Assembly: GCA_017379955.1 (NCBI GenBank)
Contig: JAFNVE010000131.1
Span: 1-6,876 of the forward strand
Reading direction: 5' to 3'
DNA length: 6,876 nucleotides
DNA from: Tidjanibacter sp.
GTDB taxonomy: Bacteria; Bacteroidota; Bacteroidia; Bacteroidales; Rikenellaceae
Positions 1 through 5,452 of the stretch are shown piece by piece (positions within the stretch are counted from its first letter, which is position 1; every line of letters begins with the position of its first letter). Position numbers and translations under genes: made by a program. The notes under the pieces are model-generated. The model had not been told where the DNA came from and did no database searches. It was given only the letters and a program-made list of their open reading frames with translations.

Positions 1-50
1 AAGTATAGCAAATAATTCTCAGTTTGGCAAAGTGGATAGATAAATCGCTC

Positions 51-81
51 TTTGCAATAACCTCAAAAAAACATACCTTTG
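51..81 (+). promoter_or_regulatory. Bacteroidetes-type promoter of the RNA methyltransferase gene
   Basis: A TTTG (51-54) and a TACCTTTG (74-81) are separated by 19 bases. They match the Bacteroidetes housekeeping sigma pattern of -33 TTTG and -7 TAnnTTTG exactly. Transcription would start at roughly 87-91, leaving a leader of about 15-20 nt before the ATG at 106. This also rules out the in-frame TTG at 79, which lies inside the -7 box. Confidence 0.75.
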
Positions 82-105
82 CGGCACACAATCAAGACAC
101 GAGAG

Positions 106-636
106 ATGAGAAAAATCACAAATATTGAGTTGGGACGTCCCACCGTTGAGGAGTTTGCATCGGCCGAGAAGTTGCCTGTGGCTGTGGTGCTTGACAATGT
201 GCGTAGTGCCGGTAATGTAGGATCCTTCTTCCGCACCTGCGACGCCTTTGGTATTGGCGAGATTCTCCTCTGCGGCATTTGCGCCACCCCACCCTCCAAG
301 GAGATACACAAGACGGCACTCGGGGCAGAGCAGACGGTGGCCTGGCGTCACTTTGCAACAACTACCGAGGCTATCGAGGCACTCCACGCTGAGGGCTACA
401 CCGTACTCGCCATTGAACAGGTGGAGGGTGCTGAGATGCTCGGAGAGGCTGCACTTGCTGAGCGCACACCCCTTGCCCTTGTCTTCGGCAACGAGGTGGA
501 GGGTGTATCGCAGGAGGCCGTTGATATGTGCGACGGAGCTATTGAGATACGCCAAGTGGGCACCAAACACTCGCTGAACGTAGCTGTAACGGGCGGTGCA
601 GTGCTGTGGGAGGTTTTTAAAACATTATACCAATAG
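106..636 (+). CDS. SpoU/TrmH-family RNA 2'-O-methyltransferase
   Basis: This is a 176-residue SPOUT-class methyltransferase, expected to use S-adenosylmethionine to methylate a ribose 2'-OH in tRNA or rRNA in the cytoplasm. The three SpoU motifs are in order. Motif 1 is NVRSAGNVGSFFRTCDAFG at residues 31-49, with the conserved Asn37 and Arg43. Motif 2 is ALVFGNEVEGVS at 124-135, with Glu130. Motif 3 is KHSLNVAVTGG at 154-164, with the SLN core. Together these form the trefoil-knot cofactor site. The protein is close to the catalytic domain alone and has no long N-terminal RNA-binding extension, so it resembles TrmL/TrmH-type small members more than RlmB; the target nucleotide cannot be read from sequence. 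The ATG at 106 is chosen over the in-frame TTG at 79 because that codon sits in the promoter -7 box. The gene ends 83 bases before panB with no terminator between, so read-through into panB is possible. Confidence 0.93.
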   Translation: MRKITNIELGRPTVEEFASAEKLPVAVVLDNVRSAGNVGSFFRTCDAFGIGEILLCGICATPPSKEIHKTALGAEQTVAWRHFATTTEAIEALHAEGYTVLAIEQVEGAEMLGEAALAERTPLALVFGNEVEGVSQEAVDMCDGAIEIRQVGTKHSLNVAVTGGAVLWEVFKTLYQ

Positions 637-679
637 ATATAAAACAGGGCAAAGGGGATAAATAATTCAAAAAAAAGGC

Positions 680-687
680 TACATTTG
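680..687 (+). promoter_or_regulatory. Probable panB -7 box
   Basis: TACATTTG matches TAnnTTTG exactly and lies 32 bases before the panB ATG. I see no convincing TTTG about 19-21 bases upstream, where the sequence is A/G-rich, so this may be a weaker promoter that adds to read-through from the methyltransferase gene. Confidence 0.5.
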
Positions 688-719
688 CCCCATACAAACC
701 CTATAAACATTTTTACACA

Positions 720-1535
720 ATGTCAACAGAAGGAACTGTAAGAGCCGTAACCACCCTCCGCTTGCAGGAGATGAAGCGTCGCGGCGAAAAGATTGCAATG
801 CTCACCGCATACGACTATTCGATGGCCAAAATCCTCGATGGTGCCGGTATTGATGTTATTCTGGTGGGCGACTCGGCCGCTAACGTTATGGCTGGCTACG
901 AAACCACTCTGCCTATCACTCTCGACCAGATGATATACCACGCTCAGGCTGTCACCCGTGGCGCAAAGCGAGCACTTGTAGTAGTTGACCTCCCCTTCGG
1001 TACATATCAGGGCAACTCGAAGCAGGCACTCGACTCGGCCATCCGCATTATGAAGGAGTCGCAGGCCGACGCTATCAAGCTCGAAGGTGGCGAGGAGATT
1101 CTCGAGTCCGTTCAGCGCATCTTGTGCGCTGGCATTCCCGTTATGGGTCACCTGGGTCTTACTCCCCAATCTATCCACAAATTCGGCACTTACACCGTGC
1201 GTGCTAAGGAGGAGGCCGAGGCTGCTAAGCTCATCCACGATGCACACCTTTTGGAGGAGGCTGGCTGCTTTGCTCTGGTTATCGAGAAGGTACCCGCTAA
1301 GCTTGCTGCACGCGTGGCAAGCGAGGTCAATATTCCCATTATCGGTATTGGTGCTGGTGCTGGTGTCGACGGTCAGGTACTTGTGTCGTACGATATGCTG
1401 GGTATTACGGGCGATTTCTCGCCTCGATTCCTGCGTCGCTATGCAGAGCTTGGCAACGAGATGCGCAACGCATTTAGCCACTACATTGAGGATGTAAAGA
1501 GTCAAGATTTCCCCAACGAGAAGGAGGAATATTAG
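720..1535 (+). CDS. panB: 3-methyl-2-oxobutanoate hydroxymethyltransferase (ketopantoate synthase)
   Basis: PanB transfers a hydroxymethyl group from 5,10-methylene-tetrahydrofolate to alpha-ketoisovalerate to make ketopantoate, the first committed step to pantothenate and coenzyme A, in the cytoplasm. The 271-residue length is normal. Family landmarks are present: [10 protein letters not shown] (27-36), [13 protein letters not shown] (47-59), [11 protein letters not shown] (87-97), IKLEGGEE (119-126), [12 protein letters not shown] (140-151) and [18 protein letters not shown] (205-222). By alignment with the E. coli enzyme, Asp51, Asp90 and Glu122 correspond to the Mg2+ ligands and Glu189 to the catalytic acid/base. 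The ending DFPNEKEEY is typical of Bacteroidetes PanB. The gene has its own -7 box and a strong terminator 24 bases after its stop, so it is the last gene of its transcript. No panC or panD is present, so the pathway genes are not clustered here. Confidence 0.98.
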   Translation: MSTEGTVRAVTTLRLQEMKRRGEKIAMLTAYDYSMAKILDGAGIDVILVGDSAANVMAGYETTLPITLDQMIYHAQAVTRGAKRALVVVDLPFGTYQGNSKQALDSAIRIMKESQADAIKLEGGEEILESVQRILCAGIPVMGHLGLTPQSIHKFGTYTVRAKEEAEAAKLIHDAHLLEEAGCFALVIEKVPAKLAARVASEVNIPIIGIGAGAGVDGQVLVSYDMLGITGDFSPRFLRRYAELGNEMRNAFSHYIEDVKSQDFPNEKEEY

Positions 1536-1558
1536 TCAGAAGCGACAACCATAGAGAG

Positions 1559-1587
1559 AAAGGAGTGATTTTTCGCTCCTTTTTTTT
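1559..1587 (+). terminator. Intrinsic terminator after panB
   Basis: A 10-bp stem (AAAGGAGTGA, 1559-1568, with TCGCTCCTTT, 1573-1582; one G-T wobble) closes a TTTT loop and is followed by five further T (1583-1587). It starts 24 bases after the panB stop and separates panB from the exported protein downstream. Confidence 0.9.
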
Positions 1588-1618
1588 ATATGTCAAATCA
1601 AACAATAAAAAAATATTA

Positions 1619-1626
1619 TATCTTTA
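1619..1626 (+). promoter_or_regulatory. Candidate -7 box for the exported TIM-barrel protein
   Basis: TATCTTTA matches TAnnTTTG at all fixed positions but the last. It lies directly after the panB terminator and gives an A-rich leader of about 45 bases. No TTTG is visible at the -33 position. A promoter is needed between the terminator at 1587 and the start at 1679, and this is the best match there. Confidence 0.45.
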
Positions 1627-1631
1627 TCCCA

Positions 1632-1649
1632 AATTAGCTCAAACTAATT
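1632..1649. repeat. Short inverted repeat in the leader, operator-like
   Basis: AATTAG (1632-1637) and CTAATT (1644-1649) form a perfect 6-bp inverted repeat with a 6-base spacer, just downstream of the candidate -7 box. The position suits a regulator site over the transcription start, but repeats of this size also arise by chance in AT-rich DNA. Confidence 0.3.
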
Positions 1650-1678
1650 ACTAACCAATTCATAAACAACAAACAACA

Positions 1679-3574
1679 ATGAAATTTCTAAGCAAACTTA
1701 TTGCAACATTCTGCGTAGTGTGTGCAGTAATGCCTGCCGAGGCTAAACAGAAGGCAGACAATTACGAGAACTTCAAGGTTGCCATCTACACTCGTGCATA
1801 CGAGGTACAGCAGATGACCGACCGCGAGTGGCTCGAAACAAGTTGGGAGACCATCTCAAATCAGGTAAAGGTTGACAAAATCTATCTTGAGACTCACCGC
1901 GACCAGCTTATCATCGACAAGGCCGAGATGAAGAAAATCATCAAGTTCTTCGAGGACAAGGGTGTTGAGGTTGCAGGTGGTATCACATACACAATCAGCG
2001 AGATGAACGACTTCGAGACCTACTGCTATCAGGATCCCGTTGAGCGTGCAAAGGCACAGGAGATTATCGAGCTGACCGCTGAGCTTTTTGACGAGGTTAT
2101 CCTCGACGACTTCTTCTTCACCGACTGCAAATGCGACCTCTGTATCGAGGCTAAGGGCGACCGCACCTGGACCGAGTATCGCTTGGAGTTGATGCACAAG
2201 GCTGCTGAGGAGGTTATCTTGGGCCCCGCAAAGAGGGTTAATCCCGATGTTAAGGTGATCATCAAGTACCCCAACTGGTACGACCACTTCCACGGCCTCG
2301 GTTTCGACCTCGAGCACGGTCCTAAGCAGTTTGACGGCGTATATACCGGTACTGAGACCCGCGATGCTGTGAGCAGCGACCAGCACTTGCAGCCCTACCT
2401 CGGCTACCTCGTATGGCGTTACTACAACAACTTGGCTCCTGGCCGCAATGGTGGCGGTTGGGTTGATACCGGCGGTATGCGCTACATCGACCGTTACAGC
2501 GAGCAGTTGTGGATTACCATGTTCGCTAAGGCTCCCGAAATCACTCTCTTCGACTACCGTTCGATGCTCACTCCTCTGAGCGAGCGCAACCGCGCACCTT
2601 GGACCGGCCAGGGCACCAGCTTCGACTTCGACGAGATGATGAAGCCCGTTAAGATTGGCAAGAAAGAGGTTACCCCCACCACCGTAGCACGCGCTGCTGG
2701 TTACAGCCTCGAGGAGGTTGACAAGGTGCTTGGTTTCCTTGGCGAGCCCGTTGGTATCAAGAGCTACAAGCCCTACCACTCGTCGGGCGAGGACTTCTTG
2801 CAGAACTACTTTGGTATGATTGGTATTCCTATGGATATCGTTCCCGAGTTCCCCGCAGAGGAGGAGTTCATCATCCTCACCGAGCAGGCTAAGTACGATA
2901 AGGATATCGTTGCTAAGATTCAGAAGCAGTTGCAGGATGGCAAGGATGTTATGATTACCTCTGGTTTCTTGCGCGCTATGCAGGGCAAGGGCATTGAGAA
3001 GATTGTTGAGATGGAGTACACCGACCGCAAGGCCCTCATTACTGAGGTTAAGGCTGGCTGGGGCGCACTCACTCCCACCAAGAAGCCTATCCTGATGCAG
3101 CAGATTCAGTACTTCACCAACGACTCGTGGGAGGTTATCTCGGGTATGGATGCAGGTCTTGGCTGGCCCATTATGCACCGTGGCCGCGTGTCGAACGGTA
3201 CTCTCTACCTCTTGGTAGTGCCCGACAACTTTGCTGATCTCTACAACCTGCCTGATAACGCTCTGAACTCGATTCGTTCGACTGTCAGCAAGCGCGTTGT
3301 TCCTTACACCATCGAGGGTCCCAACAACATCTCGCTCTACGTTTACGACAACAACACTATCGTTGTTGAGTCGTTCCACGACGAGGAGATTACCTTCAAC
3401 GTAGTTGCTCAGAGCACTCCTAAGAACACCGCTACCGATGTTCTGACCGGCGAGCAGCTCGAGGGCAAGGCTCGTATGACCTTCTCGTTTGGTCCTGCAC
3501 CTGCCGCTCCCGCACAGGTTACTTATAGCGTAACTCTTAAACCTCACTCCTACAAGGCGTTGAAGTTCGAGTAG
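1679..3574 (+). CDS. Exported TIM-barrel protein, putative glycoside hydrolase with GATase-like and beta-sandwich domains
   Basis: I do not recognise a named family for this 631-residue protein. Residues 1-22 are a signal peptide with a probable signal peptidase I site after Ala-Glu-Ala (20-22). There is no lipobox, so it is periplasmic or secreted. Eight predicted beta-strands fit a TIM barrel: about 33-40, 65-71, 96-103, 138-144, 191-198, 219-225, 239-246 and 287-293. Strand 4 ends in VILDDFFFTDCKCDLC (140-155); the Asp pair 143/144 and the Cys cluster resemble the catalytic-strand region of GH42-like and GHL10-like enzymes. Glu71, Glu226 and Asp292 are other acidic residues at strand ends. 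Residues about 370-450 look like the class I GATase-like (trimerisation) domain of GH42 enzymes. Residues about 500-631 are beta-rich and end in LKPHSYKALKFE, like a C-terminal sandwich. A glycosidase on host or dietary glycans is an inference; no substrate can be named, and no SusC/SusD pair is adjacent. Codons are strongly biased to GAG, CGT/CGC and GGT/GGC, which suggests good expression. The gene is monocistronic between two terminators. Confidence 0.85.
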   Translation: MKFLSKLIATFCVVCAVMPAEAKQKADNYENFKVAIYTRAYEVQQMTDREWLETSWETISNQVKVDKIYLETHRDQLIIDKAEMKKIIKFFEDKGVEVAGGITYTISEMNDFETYCYQDPVERAKAQEIIELTAELFDEVILDDFFFTDCKCDLCIEAKGDRTWTEYRLELMHKAAEEVILGPAKRVNPDVKVIIKYPNWYDHFHGLGFDLEHGPKQFDGVYTGTETRDAVSSDQHLQPYLGYLVWRYYNNLAPGRNGGGWVDTGGMRYIDRYSEQLWITMFAKAPEITLFDYRSMLTPLSERNRAPWTGQGTSFDFDEMMKPVKIGKKEVTPTTVARAAGYSLEEVDKVLGFLGEPVGIKSYKPYHSSGEDFLQNYFGMIGIPMDIVPEFPAEEEFIILTEQAKYDKDIVAKIQKQLQDGKDVMITSGFLRAMQGKGIEKIVEMEYTDRKALITEVKAGWGALTPTKKPILMQQIQYFTNDSWEVISGMDAGLGWPIMHRGRVSNGTLYLLVVPDNFADLYNLPDNALNSIRSTVSKRVVPYTIEGPNNISLYVYDNNTIVVESFHDEEITFNVVAQSTPKNTATDVLTGEQLEGKARMTFSFGPAPAAPAQVTYSVTLKPHSYKALKFE

Positions 3575-3600
3575 CAGAATATCAGGTTTCGACCTATTTG

Positions 3601-3627
3601 GCAGTCCCTCGTGGACTGCTTTTTTTT
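3601..3627 (+). terminator. Intrinsic terminator after the TIM-barrel protein gene
   Basis: A perfect 7-bp stem (GCAGTCC, 3601-3607, with GGACTGC, 3613-3619) with a 5-base loop is followed by eight T (3620-3627). It begins 27 bases after the stop codon and isolates this gene from the fimbrial locus. Confidence 0.93.
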
Positions 3628-3704
3628 GCCCAATGCTTACAGATTTTCACATATCGGCCAGAGAGCCCTACAAAAGGGATTCTGTGGCGAATAAAAAAGC
3701 GATT

Positions 3705-3747
3705 GTGGCGGAAATCAATTAAATTGAGTGGTGAAATTTCGCCCCAC
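3705..3747. repeat. Imperfect inverted repeat with an inner palindrome
   Basis: The left arm GTGGCGGAAAT (3705-3715) can pair with ATTTCGCCCCAC (3736-3747), giving GTGG/CCAC, CG/CG and AAAT/ATTT paired blocks broken by small bulges. A second arrangement is a near-palindrome at 3728-3747: GTGG, one base, the perfect GAAATTTC (3733-3740), three bases, CCAC. No T-run follows, so it is not a terminator. It could be a protein-binding site or a decayed repeat element. Confidence 0.4.
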
Positions 3748-3828
3748 TTTCAAACTGAAACCAATAATTGAATTTTACTATCAATCTTCACTATTTGCAG
3801 TCGTAAAAAATTAATGATTTCAACTTTA

Positions 3829-3837
3829 CCCCCCCCC
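3829..3837 (+). repeat. C9 homopolymer tract
   Basis: Nine consecutive C in otherwise AT-rich DNA, about 245 bases before the -7 box of the fimbrial promoter. Tracts of this kind are prone to slipped-strand length change. No function is shown by the sequence. Confidence 0.85.
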
Positions 3838-3934
3838 ATTTGTGGAGCTATCTTGCTGATTTTCTGCACTTTATGTGATAGTCTAAAATTATCATAAAAA
3901 GCATTAGATTGCTTACAATATATTATTATAACAC

Positions 3935-3948
3935 TTGAAAATTTTCAA
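3935..3948. repeat. Perfect 14-base palindrome
   Basis: TTGAAAATTTTCAA reads identically on both strands and lies about 130 bases upstream of the fimbrial promoter. Its core GAAAATTTTC resembles the GAAATTTC core at 3733-3740, so both could be sites for one dimeric regulator, though AT-rich sequence makes chance palindromes more likely. Confidence 0.4.
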
Positions 3949-4056
3949 AAAAAATTTCATCCATATAGCTCGCTGTATATCTGATATTTAGACCCCGAAA
4001 TTGTGATAAAAAAACCACTTATTACACCACACGTTGTTAAAAAAGTTATAATAAAT

Positions 4057-4088
4057 TTTGCATATACGAAAAGATAGTTATAATTTTG
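4057..4088 (+). promoter_or_regulatory. Strong Bacteroidetes-type promoter of the fimbrial locus
   Basis: TTTG (4057-4060) and TAATTTTG (4081-4088) are spaced by 20 bases, a full match to the -33/-7 pattern. Transcription would start near 4094-4098, about 50 bases before the ATG at 4145. Both elements lie in a direct repeat: AGTTATAATAAATTTTG (4044-4060) and AGTTATAATTTTG (4076-4088), which differ by an internal 4-base indel. Confidence 0.8.
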
Positions 4089-4144
4089 TTATCGCTCACC
4101 CCAAAAGAGTACAGATTTAACACAAATTATAAGAACTGCCCGTA

Positions 4145-5452
4145 ATGAAACGTTTGTTTATTATCCCCATTATCCTGCTGAGTATTTTCTGCTCAGCATT
4201 TGCGCTACAAGCGCAGGATATTACCCACCAGGGGATTATTAAACAGATTGACAAGGACAGCATTGAGCTAACCGTATACTTCCAGCGTAGCTACTCCACC
4301 TACTCCCCCAACCTAGTTCAGAAAGGTATATCGAACGAGATTCGAATTAGCGATTTCGACCGAGAGTTCCATAAACTCATTTCCGACGAGAATATCGCAA
4401 TCCAGTACATCAACATTGAGTCGGCAGCCTCGCCCGAGGGTATTACCAGAAACAACCTCCGACTCTCCGACAGACGAGCAGAGACGCTCATATCCCAACT
4501 TGAAGAACTGCTCTCCGAAGCAAAGCATCAATATAGAGTCACCTCTCACGGTATCGACTGGCAGGGCCTCGATTCTCTCCTTAGCCGCAGCACTATTCCT
4601 TACAGTGCCCAGATGCTTGACATAGTTCGCAATACTCCCGAATTTATTTACGACAAGAACAATAAGATTGTAGATGGTCGTCTGCGCAAGTTGCAGATGT
4701 ACCGTGGCGGTGTGCCCTACAACAAGATTTTCGAGGAGCTCTTCCCCGAGTTGCGCTATGCGAAGATTACTATTGGCTACACCCGCACCACAATCATCGA
4801 GCCGGAGCCTATCCCCGAGCCTCAGCCCGAACCCGAGTCTACTCCCGAACCGGAGCCTATCCCTGAGCCTCAGCCTACTCCCGAGCCTCAACCCGTAGTT
4901 ATGGAAAAGGAGAGCAAAGATGTAGTCCACGCACTCAAGACCAACCTTCTTTCGGACTTGGCGTTGACTCCTCAGATTGGCTACGAGGTTATGCTGAACG
5001 ACGAGTGGTCTATCGCTGCCAACTACCACGGTGCTTGGTGGCGTCCTATGGGTCGTTACTACTACAACTATGGTGGCTCGGTTGAGGTGCGCCGTTATTG
5101 GGATCCCAACAACAAGTATAATACAATGTCTGGCCATCACTTTGGTGCATTTGCCCAGATTCTCACCTACGACGTAGAGGGCAAGGAGAAGGGTTACCTT
5201 GGCAAGAAGCCTCACGTTGGTCTTGGTGTTACCTATGGCTACTCTGTGCCTCTGGGTCGTCGCCTGAACTTGGATATGTCGATTGGCATTGGCTACCTCA
5301 CAGGTAAGTATGAGGAGTATCGCTATATTGATGGCCACTACGCTTGGCAGGGTACTAACCGCTTGCACTACTTTGGTCCTACCAAGGCTGAGTTGTCGCT
5401 TGTGTGGTTGATTGGTCAGAATAACATTAATCAGAAAGGAGGCAACAAATGA
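4145..5452 (+). CDS. Exported OmpA-like/DUF3575 protein of a fimbrial locus
   Basis: The protein has 435 residues. Residues 1 to about 23 are a signal peptide (cleavage near Ala-Gln-Ala-Gln, 20-24) with no lipobox. Residues about 40-125 resemble an OmpA C-terminal-like fold: SAASPEG at 93-99, then NNLRLSDRRAETL at 103-115, the usual N-x-x-LS-x-x-RA signature with Arg111. The Asp that binds diaminopimelate in OmpA appears replaced by Ser/Ala, so peptidoglycan binding is uncertain. Residues 219-250 are a Pro-Glu linker. Residues about 260-424 form a DUF3575 domain: KTNLLSDLALTPQIGYE (265-281), the Trp pair 298/299, GHHFGAFAQ (330-338), VTYGYSVPLGRRLNLD (362-377), and GPTKAELSLVWLIG (411-424). 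Alternating hydrophobic strands suggest an outer-membrane beta-barrel. Such proteins occur beside DUF5119 and fimbrillin genes in Bacteroidales, so a role in fimbria assembly or anchoring is inferred. Its stop overlaps the next start by 4 nt. Codon use changes sharply near residues 131-162. Confidence 0.9.
   Translation: MKRLFIIPIILLSIFCSAFALQAQDITHQGIIKQIDKDSIELTVYFQRSYSTYSPNLVQKGISNEIRISDFDREFHKLISDENIAIQYINIESAASPEGITRNNLRLSDRRAETLISQLEELLSEAKHQYRVTSHGIDWQGLDSLLSRSTIPYSAQMLDIVRNTPEFIYDKNNKIVDGRLRKLQMYRGGVPYNKIFEELFPELRYAKITIGYTRTTIIEPEPIPEPQPEPESTPEPEPIPEPQPTPEPQPVVMEKESKDVVHALKTNLLSDLALTPQIGYEVMLNDEWSIAANYHGAWWRPMGRYYYNYGGSVEVRRYWDPNNKYNTMSGHHFGAFAQILTYDVEGKEKGYLGKKPHVGLGVTYGYSVPLGRRLNLDMSIGIGYLTGKYEEYRYIDGHYAWQGTNRLHYFGPTKAELSLVWLIGQNNINQKGGNK
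4799..4894 (+). repeat. Duplicated 48-bp unit encoding the Pro-Glu linker
   Basis: Two adjacent 48-base units (4799-4846 and 4847-4894) agree at 38 of 48 positions. Both encode EPEPIPEPQP and then diverge. The product (residues 219-250) is an extended, negatively charged rod-like spacer between the OmpA-like and DUF3575 domains, similar in style to TonB-type periplasm-spanning linkers. Mostly synonymous changes at third positions suggest an old in-frame duplication whose repeat length may vary between strains. Confidence 0.85.
5433..5442 (+). promoter_or_regulatory. Strong Shine-Dalgarno sequence for the DUF5119 gene
   Basis: AGAAAGGAGG ends 6 bases before the ATG at 5449, an ideal spacing. 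It lies within the last codons of the preceding gene and is combined with an ATGA stop/start overlap, which points to translational coupling. The other starts in this window lack such a sequence, as is usual in Bacteroidetes. It could also be an accident of coding Lys-Gly-Gly. Confidence 0.6.

Larger units (their letters stand above)
3628..4056. other. Gene-free AT-rich intergenic region upstream of the fimbrial locus
   Basis: I see no coding region or recognisable RNA gene in this stretch on either strand. It holds an imperfect inverted-repeat segment (3705-3747), a run of nine C (3829-3837), a 14-base perfect palindrome (3935-3948), and a short direct repeat: GATTCTGTGGCGAA (3678-3691) is echoed at 3701-3713 as GATTGTGGCGGAA. 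There is also a weak bulged hairpin at 3657-3688. I looked for long inverted repeats that would flank an invertible promoter and found none. No TAnnTTTG box was seen on either strand here, so an independently transcribed small RNA is not supported. Confidence 0.6.

Noticed and set aside
79..105. In-frame TTG start giving a 9-residue longer methyltransferase
   Set aside because: The TTG is part of the TACCTTTG -7 box, so it would lie upstream of the transcript; the ATG at 106 begins the normal protein.
723..1505. 260-codon ORF on the minus strand opposite panB
   Set aside because: It is a codon-aligned shadow of an unmistakable panB gene.
1856..3547. 563-codon ORF on the minus strand opposite the TIM-barrel gene
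   Set aside because: It is codon-aligned with the sense gene, has low-complexity Leu/Val/Asn/Gly-rich composition, no recognisable motif and no promoter; it follows from avoidance of TTA, CTA and TCA.
3657..3688. Possible terminator or small-RNA hairpin (GCCA...CCCT...AGGG...TGGC)
   Set aside because: The stem is interrupted by unpaired stretches, no T-run follows, and no promoter box precedes it.
3628..4144. Invertible promoter of the Bacteroides type upstream of the fimbrial genes
   Set aside because: I found no pair of long inverted repeats flanking the promoter and no recombinase gene in the window; only short local palindromes are present.
4313..5368. 351-codon ORF on the minus strand opposite the DUF3575 gene
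   Set aside because: It is a codon-aligned shadow bounded by a sense CTA codon; its Arg/Leu/Gly repeats are only the reverse of the Pro-Glu linker.
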